DNA of 22,325 nt from a virus: the IMG/VR virus record IMGVR_UViG_3300032116_001426, positions 1-22,325 of that record. The stretch is one strand, 5' to 3'. The notes under the pieces were generated by a model. The model did no database searches and was not told the DNA's origin. It was given only the letters and a program-made list of their open reading frames with translations. Both the position numbers and the translations under genes were made by a program. The first letter of the stretch is position 1; the number at the start of each line of letters is the position of its first letter. Of this stretch, positions 9,789 to 18,048 are shown one piece after another.

Positions 9789-10826
9789 TTACATAGACTG
9801 ATTAAATACATCCCAGTCAAAGTCTTTTGAAGACTGTGGACGCGTAGAAGATTTCTGAACTTGTTTAGGATCTATTGCTTTAGACAATAGTGTTTGGAAT
9901 TGTTGTGTTGCTTTTGTTTTAACCCTTTTTTCAAGGCGGTCTGAAGAAAAACCAGACGAAGGATCATACTCTAAAAGCAGGTCAGCAAGCTGAGCTTGAT
10001 GTTCTGGATTTTGCAATATAGAGTTTATGGCATAATTAAAACCAGTAGTAACTCCTTCTTGCGTATTAACGGGTTCAAAAAAGAACGCCTTTATTTTATT
10101 TCTTCTTTGTGGATGAATAGTTTGTGAAGACTCTATTGCAGAATGAAGAGCTTGAGTTTTTTGCTCCATCATTTGTCTTTGACGTTCCTGCTGAATCTTA
10201 GCTTCTTGAATCATACCATACTTCTTTTGTTCTTGTAAGGAAAGAAGTTCTCTATAAGACTCAGCAGCTTCAGAAGCTAATTCGTCTTCATCTTCTGCTA
10301 TTCTTGAAACTATTTTATTTATCTTTTCATCCGGATAATTAGATGTCTCTCTCAATGCTAAATACACAGCTCTTCTTTGTCCTTCTGTGGTTGATATATC
10401 AACAGTTGCAAGAGGGTCTTGATTATAAAGATTCATAAAGTCAACTACAGAATTTCCACCATTAGCTACATATTCTAACACAGGTTTAAAATCATCTGGA
10501 AGACTATTAAAGATTGTCTCTAGTGCTTCTTGTTGACGCTTTTGTTTTGTGTATTGAAATACTTGCTGAAGTTGATCTGGTGTACCTTTAAAATCAAACT
10601 CTTCAGGAATATCTACAAGTTCATTTTGCTGTAAAAAATCTATGTAAGCTTGTAGCTTATCATCTACTTCTTCAGATGTTTCTTGTGGAGGTTCCGAAGG
10701 GGACTGGGGCTCTTCATTAACTGGAGTTTCTTCGTTTTCCTGTTCTATTTCAGTAGGTTCTTCAGTAGTTTGTGCTTTAGCATCTCCAAACATTGAGGAG
10801 AAAAAGTCATCGTTTTCGTTTATCAT
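9789..10826 (-). CDS. Capsid scaffolding protein (acidic, coiled coil)
   Basis: This 345-aa protein sits between portal and major capsid genes, where scaffolding proteins are usually encoded. The first 55 residues are very acidic and disordered (Glu, Pro, Thr and Ser-rich). A helical middle follows, with a long Glu/Gln/Arg-rich coiled coil at about residues 190-235 ('QEAKIQQERQRQMMEQKTQ'). The C-terminus is basic, then ends 'KDFDWDVFNQSM'; a basic C-terminal region that touches the capsid is typical of scaffolds. There is no protease motif, so it would leave the head or be cleaved by something else. The assignment rests on position and composition, since scaffold sequences are poorly conserved. 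Confidence 0.7.
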   Translation of the reverse strand: MINENDDFFSSMFGDAKAQTTEEPTEIEQENEETPVNEEPQSPSEPPQETSEEVDDKLQAYIDFLQQNELVDIPEEFDFKGTPDQLQQVFQYTKQKRQQEALETIFNSLPDDFKPVLEYVANGGNSVVDFMNLYNQDPLATVDISTTEGQRRAVYLALRETSNYPDEKINKIVSRIAEDEDELASEAAESYRELLSLQEQKKYGMIQEAKIQQERQRQMMEQKTQALHSAIESSQTIHPQRRNKIKAFFFEPVNTQEGVTTGFNYAINSILQNPEHQAQLADLLLEYDPSSGFSSDRLEKRVKTKATQQFQTLLSKAIDPKQVQKSSTRPQSSKDFDWDVFNQSM

Positions 10827-10900
10827 GTAAAATTACTATGTTTATTATTGTGCAACAAAAGACTTAGTTAAAAATCGTTTTTATTTATATAGCCAAGTTA

Positions 10901-13321
10901 CTATTTAGATGATTTTCTAGCTTTTATTTTAAGGTCTTTTTCTTTTAGATCTGATTCTTTTTCAAATTTCTTTTCAGCTAAATCAAGCTCTCTTTCACGT
11001 AGATTTTGATCCGAAATAAATTTCTGTATCTCGAGTGGATCAGGAATACCGTTATTATCTATATCAATATCCTTTTGGAATTTAAATACTTCTATCTGAG
11101 CTAAACGTTCTTTATGTTCAAAGAGCCTGTCTTGCATCATTATATCAAACTGTTGTTGAGCTTGTTGCTGCTGTTGGGCTGCTTCTATTTGCTGCTGTTG
11201 AGATTGTTGTTCCCGTTTAAAGGTTTCTTCTTCAGACTGCCTGATAGCTGCTTTAAGTTCGGCAGAAGAATTCGCTTCGTAAAGAGTAATAAGATCAGAG
11301 AATGTAGCGCGATTTGTATTAAGTAGGCCATCAGATATACTTTTAAGGGCTGAGAACATTTCGTATTCTTTGCCAGAATCTGTAAGGAAAACACCTAGGT
11401 CGCAATTAGAAACATCTTCTGGAGAAAGTTCAAGTGTAGAAAGAGACATATCATCTAACACGTACTGCTTAATAACTGACTTACCTTTCCAAACGTGCTG
11501 AGCAACATGGATAAGAGCAGTTAATGCTTTTTCCCACATCTTAGCGTGGCTTTGAAAGTATATCTCAGTAATAAGAGCTGACATTTGTATGTTACTCTGA
11601 GCATTTGATACAGCTTCAGTTGGAGTAGTTTGTCCTTCTCTTTGTCTAGATACACCGGCTACTTCAGAGATTTGGTTATCAAGAGCTGCAAGTATATTAA
11701 TGTAATTCATTATATACTGCATATTTGACATATCTGTTTCTGAAGCTATCTTACCTCTTTGAGCTTGTCCTGGTTCATCCGCATTTGCAAGGGGGTTGAA
11801 TATATCAAGGTTCATTTCCTTAAGGTAATATAGTGTTTTCTCTATACCAATTTTTGGATCTACCATAGATACATCAAAGTGGAATACCTTACCTTGATCT
11901 TGAGCAATGAGCTTTTTAAGCTTATGCATTACTATAAAGTAAAGATACTGAAAAGGTTTCATCCTATCCATCAAGGAAACAGACTCAGCATTTGTAGCAT
12001 TATAAACTATGCCATGATATCCTAAGGAAACATCATAAGGATCGTCCATAGATCTAAACTGAACTTCTTTAGGACCAACCATAGTGTAAATATCGTGACC
12101 TATTTTAGTAGCAGTCCATACTTCTGGAATATAATCCCAATTAAGTTTATACACAGAATCTTCTAATTTCCAAATGTAGTACTCAGTCTTTACACCATAT
12201 CTACCACGAACTATTTCTTTGGTAAACTCAGTTGGGATTTCGAAATCCTCAGAAACAATAGTAGTTTCTTCTTCACCATACTCATTAAACATAGTAAGAA
12301 ATCCTACTTTTCTTTGGGATACCCATTCAACGTGTGATACGCGCACGTCCGTGTGTGAGCTTTTCCCATAAGATCCTTGGGTAGTTGTATAAGTATCGTG
12401 ATAGACTGGATCATAAGGAAGATTACCATACTTGGCGTTTTGCTCCATTGAGAATTCTCTAAGTGCATTTGTATCACCAAAAGCAGTATCTATCTTCTCA
12501 ATATCTTCTTGAGATAAATACTTTCCATAACGATCTAGTACCTCTGCTTGAGTCATAAATGTAGTATAACCGGCGTAAAGAGATTTTTGAATCCACTTTG
12601 TTTCTCCACTCTTATGATAGAAAAATCCTAGTGGATTAATAACTTCAATATGTGGTTCATCTCCATTAGTACCTACATAAACTACTTCTTCTCCAGATAT
12701 AAGGGCATGCTTAAAAGCATCGGTCTTAATATCTTTTATATCCATTTTACGATAAAGATACTGAAGAATATTTTGAGCAAGTATCTCCCTTCTTTCACGA
12801 TAAGAATACCTCATATATTTATCAAGATCTTTTGGATTAATAATATGCTCTTGATGAACTTCTAAGAGCTCTGGGGAATAAATATCTGAGAGAGAAGAGA
12901 TTGTTTGTTTTATTACAGAATCAATATAATTACGAAGCATTGCGTCTCTTTGCGAGAGCTTTGAACGAACTCCTTCTGCGTTTACTAATATTGTCCTAAA
13001 GTTAAAGGGCCTTTTAGATTCATCAGAAAGAAGTATTTGTATTTTATTATAAGTCTTATTGTAGGGTTGTATAGCATCCTTAAATTGACCTACATCAAGT
13101 CCTAATGGGTTACACTCTCTTTCAAAATCAAACTGGTTTAGTTGATTATTGTAAAGTTGGTAATTTGATAATTTTCTTTGGTAGGAAGAGTTATACTTAT
13201 TCACAACTCCTTCATCTTGAGGAGAATATGACAGTATAGAATCTACCACATCCTTTGCCCACTTAAAGTTACTAGAAGCTTTACGTGAATAAGGAAGGCG
13301 TTGTTTTGGGAAGTTGTACAT
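10901..13321 (-). CDS. Portal protein
   Basis: This 806-aa protein is the probable portal, the ring at the unique vertex through which DNA is packaged and ejected. It follows terL directly, its ATG lying inside the 3' end of terL (41-bp overlap). A helical N-terminal region and a mixed core include 'DKYMRYSYRERREILAQNIL' and 'ISGEEVVYVGTNGDEPHIEV', with 'EVAGVSRQREGQTTPTEAVS' in the second half, a segment typical of large portals. The C-terminal 120 residues are unusual: a Gln-rich tract (about 697-724), then 'DIDIDNNGIPDPLE' (751-764), a Ca-binding-like Asp/Asn loop, then a highly charged helix ending in Lys-rich residues. It ends in TAG; 74 bp without an evident feature precede the scaffold gene. 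Confidence 0.85.
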   Translation of the reverse strand: MYNFPKQRLPYSRKASSNFKWAKDVVDSILSYSPQDEGVVNKYNSSYQRKLSNYQLYNNQLNQFDFERECNPLGLDVGQFKDAIQPYNKTYNKIQILLSDESKRPFNFRTILVNAEGVRSKLSQRDAMLRNYIDSVIKQTISSLSDIYSPELLEVHQEHIINPKDLDKYMRYSYRERREILAQNILQYLYRKMDIKDIKTDAFKHALISGEEVVYVGTNGDEPHIEVINPLGFFYHKSGETKWIQKSLYAGYTTFMTQAEVLDRYGKYLSQEDIEKIDTAFGDTNALREFSMEQNAKYGNLPYDPVYHDTYTTTQGSYGKSSHTDVRVSHVEWVSQRKVGFLTMFNEYGEEETTIVSEDFEIPTEFTKEIVRGRYGVKTEYYIWKLEDSVYKLNWDYIPEVWTATKIGHDIYTMVGPKEVQFRSMDDPYDVSLGYHGIVYNATNAESVSLMDRMKPFQYLYFIVMHKLKKLIAQDQGKVFHFDVSMVDPKIGIEKTLYYLKEMNLDIFNPLANADEPGQAQRGKIASETDMSNMQYIMNYINILAALDNQISEVAGVSRQREGQTTPTEAVSNAQSNIQMSALITEIYFQSHAKMWEKALTALIHVAQHVWKGKSVIKQYVLDDMSLSTLELSPEDVSNCDLGVFLTDSGKEYEMFSALKSISDGLLNTNRATFSDLITLYEANSSAELKAAIRQSEEETFKREQQSQQQQIEAAQQQQQAQQQFDIMMQDRLFEHKERLAQIEVFKFQKDIDIDNNGIPDPLEIQKFISDQNLRERELDLAEKKFEKESDLKEKDLKIKARKSSK

Positions 13322-15521
13322 TGAATAGTCTGGTGTTGTTTACAAATAACCTATCAAAGTCCTTCTCAAATTGAGAAAGCTCCTTATCGGTTATGGATTT
13401 TTTGCGACTAAGATTGGATATTTCTTCTAGACCTAAAACACATCCTATTAACGAAGATACCCTATCAAAGTTGCCATCGAGGTTATAAGAGATTAATTCT
13501 TGTAATAATCCTATATCGGGTATTACATCTAAATTGCGTCTATTATCTCCTCTTTCTTCTAAGAGGAAAGAACGAACATATTGAAGTGCTTCTCATTTAA
13601 CTTTATCGTTTGATAAGGGGTAACCATAAATAATCTGGGGCCCTGTATCATAAGAAGCTTTTTTATTAAAAATAGTAACTGGTTGTCTAGCCAAAAGATC
13701 TAGACGGCGTATTTTATCAAAGTAATCTTTTACGTTACCTACGTTATTCTCAAAGTATATTTTAGCATTACCATAAAACAAGGAGAGTTTGTATAACGTC
13801 TCATTAACTTGATTTTTACCTAGGTAAGGTCTACCTATATATGTAGCAACTATTTCTGAATATCCAACAGTGGAAGGATACTTGTTAGTCTTCATAACAT
13901 AGACGGCAGCTAAAGATCCACCAGTTGAAGTATCATCTTTATAAGGGTCACAACCTATTATATAAGCTCCTTCTGGAACATGATCATCTACTAGTTTTGG
14001 GAATTCGTATATCATAACCGCTCCTTCTACATCATCTCCTTCGTAAGGAAATCTTGTTATAGCAGTTAGTTTAGTATTTATTTCGTAATTAACTCCATTA
14101 TAAACTTTAGCGGCGGGATCAAAAAACAGAGTCACTTTATTAGAGTAATCCTCCATCTTTTGAGATTGCACTTCTGAAAGACGTCTTCTAAGTTCTGCTG
14201 TTGGGAATATATTAGCAGTCTTGGTTAAGAACATTTCTGAAGGAACTATTGGACGATATTGAAGCTCTTTATTTAAAGCTTCGGAACCGCCTGAATCTCC
14301 AGCCTTTTGTTTACGAACTGTTAAGAGAGCTTTTTTAGCTGCCTCTTCATTTGTAACTCAGTTCTCATCTTTATACTCATTAAGAACTTGATAAGCTGGG
14401 AGAAAGTATCCTATTTGACCCCTATGCTCCCATATATCTTCAAACGTTAAGATATCATATCTATTAGGTTCATAAAACATCTCAGCAGCATCAATAGTTC
14501 CTTTCTCCATATCACCACCAGTACCAATCATCATAAGCATACCTGTTTTCCTAAGACCGTTACGAAGGTTATCCACCGTATTTGTGTAAACCTGTTTTAA
14601 GTTAGAGAACATACCTATCTCTTCTAATACTAAAAGAAGAGGTCGAGTACCTTGAGCTGCAAATGGGTTAGCAGAAAAAGATCTATGCTTAATAGATGAC
14701 TTAGATCCCGCAATTATCCAAGCTCCATTCTCACGTTTTTTATACTCAGCAACTATCTCTTTATTAACATCCCAAGACCCCCTGAATCTTTTAGAAAAAG
14801 GAGCTGGATAGGTCCTGTCAAAAGTAGATATTTTACCGGGAAGCCAATCAAATGCATCCCTTGTTTTTTTAAGTAGATCTGCTGATTTATCTGACTTTTC
14901 AGCACCAACTAATATCTCAGCTGGGGAGGGGTACTTTATACTTTCTTCATTATAATAAGTAGCTCCATCAAAAAGATAGTTGTGTGCTATAAGTCCTGAT
15001 ACCTGATAAGACTTACCAGACTCTCGAGATCCAAGTAGCATAAAATTCTGTAGATTATTCTCAAACAAAGGAGCACCTAAGGGATAATCATAGGTTTGGA
15101 ATAAAGCCTTTCGCGCGGGAATGTAAGTTTTACGAGAACCTGTGGAGGATATAGTATTTGGATAATACTTTAATAAGGTATCATCATCTATATCTGTTAA
15201 AAGTATTCTATGAGAGGAGTATTCATCATCGTCTTTAAAGCCAGAGAATCCACGGGCTTCAGTGTAATAATTAAAAAAGTTATATTCTACATCCCTGAGT
15301 CAAGGTCTACCAAAAGACTTTACAGATGAGTGAATAGATTTATTTAGCCTTATTGTATGGAAGTTTATATAATAGTAAAGGGCTGGGGGAACAAATGTCC
15401 CGCCAGCCCAGTAACCTTCGATACAACGCCGTTTCTGTTCGCGTCAAAATGTTTTATAATCTATTGATAGAGGATGATACTCAGGGACTTCTTTTATTAT
15501 AAAGTCTCTGTTATTGAACAT
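13281..15521 (-). CDS. terL: Terminase large subunit with four in-frame TGA codons
   Basis: This is the DNA-packaging motor and nuclease. With TGA read as an amino acid the gene runs as one frame of 746 aa from ATG at 15521 to TAA at 13281. In-frame TGAs fall at residues 26 (15444-15446), 74 (15300-15302), 388 (14358-14360) and 643 (13593-13595). The N-terminus reads 'YKTF-TGA-REQKRRCIEGYW' and then 'GRP-TGA-LRDVEYNFFNYY'. A Walker A-like loop 'GSRESGKS' is at 164-171 and Walker B 'LLLVLEE' at 295-301. The nuclease domain starts near residue 520 with 'GCDPYKDD' (metal-binding Asp about 525). The C-terminus includes 'DGNFDRV'. The start overlaps the groEL stop by 11 bp and the end overlaps the portal start, so the three genes are translationally linked. 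In the standard code it would look like a broken gene. Confidence 0.93.
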
Positions 15522-17121
15522 AGTCTGGTGATGGTGGAGTATATGGGGGCGTCCTATCTACATTAACCATCGCAGTGTCAGAAAGAATTATCATATTAGC
15601 TGCAGAAACAGCATTCTTAACTGCTTGTGTAACTACCATAGTTGGATCAATAATACCAGCTGCTTTTAAATCTTTATACTCAAAGCTTTTAGCATCGAAT
15701 CCAAAACTAGTGTCCGTAGATGCCTCTAATGTAGCAAGTACCATATCTGGACTCTTACCCGCATTAAAAACTATACGTCTAAGTGGCTCTTTTATAGCAT
15801 TAACGTATGCTTTTGTTATAGGATCATCAGTAGTTATCTTAGATGAAGCATAAAGAAGTGCAGTACCACCTCCGGGGAGATAACCTTCAACAATTGTTGC
15901 TGCAATAGCTTTAAGAGCATCTTCTACCCTATCTTTTTTCTCTTTTAATTCTGTTTCTGTAGCAGCCCCAACATTAATAATTGCTACTTTAGCTTTAAGA
16001 TCCGCAAGTCTTTTCTGATACTGTTGTAAAAGATAAGGATTATCAGAATCTTGGAGCATTTTAGAGTTTATTAACTGAACTCTTTGGTCAACCTTATCAG
16101 CGTTTTTATCTGGATTAATAAATACAGTCTTATCTTTAGAGATAACTACCTTTTCTGCAGAACCAAAATTAATAGGGGAAACATCAAGGGTTGCTCTAGA
16201 GGCATCTGTTGTTGTAAATATATTAGAAGAGGTTATAGCTGCAAGATCTTGAAGCAGTTCCGCTCTATTTTCTCCATAAGAAGGAGCTTCTACAGCAACT
16301 ACGGATATTCTTTGTTGTAACTTATTAATTATAAGGAGCTGTAGAGCTTGACCATCAATAGCATCAGCAATAATAAGGAGCGGCTTTCTACGAGATGCTG
16401 CATACTCCAAAATTGGGATTACTTCATCTGTGTGTCTAAGCTTATTATCAGTAATAAATATAAGGGGGTTTTCTAAAACTGCTTCTCCTTTAGCGGAATC
16501 TGTAATAAAATAAGGGGAAGCATAACCTTTAGATATAGATACTCCAGGTACAGCCTCAAGATAAGTATTACCTGTCTTAGATTCTCCCATAGACACTAAA
16601 CCATCTGTACCAACATACTCATAAGCAGAAAGAATGAGGACACCAATGTCAGAATCATTATTAGCAGATATAGTAGCCACATCATAAATATCTTGTGGCT
16701 TAAGTTCTCCAGTAGATAACTTATTAAGCTGTACAATAGTCTGGTGTTTTAAAGTCTCAAAGACTCTTTTAATTTCTATGGGCTGATAACCAACAGAAAT
16801 AAGTTTAAATGCCTCTTGTACTAAAGCCGAAGCAATAACAGTTGAGGTAGTAGTGCCATCTCCAGCAGTAGAAGCAGTTTTAGCAGCAGCTTGCTTAAGA
16901 ATATCCACAGCTAAGTTCTCAACTGGGTCTTCTAAAGCTATATGTTTAGCAACTGTTACACCATCTTTAGTTACAGTAGTTGCTCCATAGGGAGTTTCGA
17001 TTATTACATTCTTACCCATTGGTCCTAATGTAGACCCAACAGCATTAGAAATTTTTTCTACACCTTTAAGTAATTTTTCTCTTGTTTCTTCTTTAAACGT
17101 AACTTGTTTAGTTGGCGTCAT
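15511..17121 (-). CDS. groL: Phage GroEL chaperonin (Hsp60)
   Basis: This is a full-length, 536-aa group I chaperonin, which forms the ATP-driven folding chamber. ATP-site signatures are intact: 'LGPMGKNV' at 33-40, 'TKDGVTVAK' with Asp53, 'AGDGTTT' with Asp88, and 'RVEDALKA' with the hydrolysis Asp401; 'GGGTALLY' follows. The apical domain keeps the substrate-binding aromatics 'KGYASPYF' (Tyr200, Tyr204, Phe205). It departs from bacterial GroEL at the C-terminus, which is Pro-rich (TPPYTPPSPDYVQ) rather than a GGM tail. The start overlaps the preceding 76-aa gene by 14 bp and the stop overlaps the terL start. Its GroES partner is encoded 2.7 kb upstream in the same operon. It probably folds phage proteins such as the capsid protein. 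Confidence 0.97.
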   Translation of the reverse strand: MTPTKQVTFKEETREKLLKGVEKISNAVGSTLGPMGKNVIIETPYGATTVTKDGVTVAKHIALEDPVENLAVDILKQAAAKTASTAGDGTTTSTVIASALVQEAFKLISVGYQPIEIKRVFETLKHQTIVQLNKLSTGELKPQDIYDVATISANNDSDIGVLILSAYEYVGTDGLVSMGESKTGNTYLEAVPGVSISKGYASPYFITDSAKGEAVLENPLIFITDNKLRHTDEVIPILEYAASRRKPLLIIADAIDGQALQLLIINKLQQRISVVAVEAPSYGENRAELLQDLAAITSSNIFTTTDASRATLDVSPINFGSAEKVVISKDKTVFINPDKNADKVDQRVQLINSKMLQDSDNPYLLQQYQKRLADLKAKVAIINVGAATETELKEKKDRVEDALKAIAATIVEGYLPGGGTALLYASSKITTDDPITKAYVNAIKEPLRRIVFNAGKSPDMVLATLEASTDTSFGFDAKSFEYKDLKAAGIIDPTMVVTQAVKNAVSAANMIILSDTAMVNVDRTPPYTPPSPDYVQ

Positions 17122-17338
17122 TTTGTAAATCTTTTAATTTGTCCAAATTAAGGGGTGAATTTTTATACCAAGTATTAGGATGATGATTCTTAACGTGAGT
17201 AAGTAGGTTCATCTTTAAATTAGATGTCATAGAATCAACATAAGTATCCATTTTATGGAATTCATCCTGTGGTATTGTTACAGAAAGCTCTTGCTCATAT
17301 GGCCAAAGCTCATATTTAATTGATACTTTGATCTTCAT
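17108..17338 (-). CDS. Small protein of unknown function, 76 aa
   Basis: I do not recognise the family. The start is taken at ATG 17338 (MKIKVSIKYELWPYEQEL); a longer frame exists upstream but needs a TTG start inside the preceding gene. The protein looks like a small alpha/beta domain with a His-rich turn ('HVKNHHPNTWYKN') near the C-terminus. It ends 14 bp inside groEL and starts 7 bp after the stop of the 45-aa gene, so it is part of the same translational chain. Nothing indicates its role. Confidence 0.65.
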   Translation of the reverse strand: MKIKVSIKYELWPYEQELSVTIPQDEFHKMDTYVDSMTSNLKMNLLTHVKNHHPNTWYKNSPLNLDKLKDLQNDAN

Positions 17339-17345
17339 TTTGAGT

Positions 17346-17483
17346 TTAGTTAACTCTGTAGAGCCAATTTGCAATATCTGCGTCGTGCACAGCGTCTTTT
17401 TGTGTAACCATGTTCATTCTATACTCAGAAAGAAGATAATTACCAAAGTCTATGAGTTCAGTAAGTGTAAATTTATTTTCCAT
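17346..17483 (-). CDS. Very small conserved-looking phage protein, 45 aa
   Basis: This is a short gene reading MENKFTLTELIDFGNYLLSE and ending DADIANWLYRVN, then TAA. The pattern 'FGNYLLSE...DIANWL' is one I associate with small proteins of Bacteroidota phages, function unknown. It fits the operon exactly: its ATG overlaps the upstream TAA by one base (TAATG) and its stop lies 7 bp before the next ATG. That tight coupling is the best support that it is real. Confidence 0.65.
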   Translation of the reverse strand: MENKFTLTELIDFGNYLLSEYRMNMVTQKDAVHDADIANWLYRVN

Positions 17484-17782
17484 TATATACTTGTGTCTAA
17501 GGTTGGTTTTGGTGGCGTATCATTTTCTATACTTATACCACCATCGTTATCAGGATTGATCATTTTAAGTAGATTTTCTGCTTGTACTTTAAGGTAGTAA
17601 GTATTACCATCCGTAGTAGAGATAGCAGAATATCTTTTTAAGTCATCTGGAACGTCTGTGTCTTTTACAATCTTTCTAATAGTAACTATTTGAGACGTAT
17701 TTATCCATATTGGTATTTCAAAAAAGGAATTCTCTTCTAAAGAATCCCCTTCAGCCATTAATAGTGAAGTTTTTATCCACAT
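17483..17782 (-). CDS. Small protein of unknown function, 99 aa
   Basis: I do not recognise the family. The frame is open from 17800, but that start lies in the tRNA 3' end, so I take the ATG at 17782 (MWIKTSLLMAEGDSLEE); the Met at 17758 is also possible. The body 'IPIWINTSQIVTIRKI' followed by 'YSAISTTDGNTYYLKVQAEN' suggests a small beta-rich domain of the kind found in phage accessory proteins. The last 20 residues are polar and Pro-rich. Its stop overlaps the 45-aa gene start by one base. Confidence 0.6.
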   Translation of the reverse strand: MWIKTSLLMAEGDSLEENSFFEIPIWINTSQIVTIRKIVKDTDVPDDLKRYSAISTTDGNTYYLKVQAENLLKMINPDNDGGISIENDTPPKPTLDTSI

Positions 17783-17797
17783 AAAATTAAGTTTTAG

Positions 17798-17891
17798 CAA
17801 GGGCTGAGGGAATCGAACCCCCGCACGCCTTTTGGAAGGGCGTGTTCAGCGATTTTGAAGATCGGTTAGTACCCAGCTACTGTAGCCCCCG
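17798..17891 (-). tRNA. tRNA with UCA anticodon and long variable arm (UGA-reading)
   Basis: On the minus strand the T arm is unmistakable: GGGGG, loop TTCGATT, CCCTC. The anticodon arm has a CTTCAAA loop in a four-pair stem (CGAT/ATCG), giving anticodon UCA, which reads UGA. The D-loop region is AGCTGGGTA, and AGTA/TACT can form a stem. A long variable arm is present: CACGCC, 9-nt loop, GGCGTG. The acceptor pairs as GGGGGCT/AGCCCTT, with two terminal G-U pairs, or as an 8-bp stem with an added C-G; CCA is not encoded. UCA with a long variable arm is the architecture of tRNA-Sec or a Ser/Leu-type suppressor, not of ordinary tRNA-Trp. It lies within the late operon near tmRNA and thyX. Confidence 0.85.
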
Positions 17892-18048
17892 TAAAGCCGT
17901 TATGGAAGTTCCCTGAATCTTACGACTAGGGAACCGGGTCCATAAACGACTGTTATCAGTTTTTCCCGCTGTAATTTAAATACTAGGGCGGGACCCTGTA
18001 TCCTTCTCTTTTCTGGCAAAAGTTAAAATGAAGGCTTCTATACCACGA
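17892..18048 (-). other. Hairpin-rich intergenic RNA element between thyX and tRNA
   Basis: These 157 bp hold no convincing gene but strong inverted repeats. At about 17898-17950 a long interrupted hairpin forms: CGTTATGGA pairs with TCCATAAACG (one bulge) around GTTCCCT/AGGGAAC with a 13-nt loop. Upstream on the minus strand are CCCGC/GCGGG around an 18-nt loop, a small ACTG-ATAA-CAGT hairpin, and GGGTCC able to pair with GGACCC as an alternative fold. There is no T-loop signature, so it is not a recognisable tRNA, and no U-tract, so it is not a simple terminator. It could be a processing signal, an attenuator or a small structured RNA. Confidence 0.5.

Noticed and set aside
10827-10900. Promoter upstream of the scaffold gene (a TAATTTTA box)
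   Set aside because: The box ends about 3 bp before the ATG, leaving no room for a transcript start and leader, and the match to TAnnTTTG is incomplete.
11185-11394. Minus-strand 69-aa frame inside the portal gene
   Set aside because: Shadow of the Gln-rich portal C-terminus in another frame; there is no independent start context.
13593-15068. terL as a pseudogene or a gene split by frameshifts or an intron
   Set aside because: The pieces share one reading frame and are separated only by TGA codons; reading through them restores 746 aa with all expected motifs and the expected overlaps at both ends.
17339-17374. TTG-started N-terminal extension of the 76-aa gene
   Set aside because: It overlaps the 45-aa gene, while an ATG at 17338 lies 7 bp after that gene's stop, the spacing typical of this operon.
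17892-18048. A second tRNA next to the UCA tRNA
   Set aside because: Inverted repeats are strong, but there is no TTCRA-type T loop, no D-loop GG at the right spacing and no 7-bp anticodon loop in a cloverleaf.
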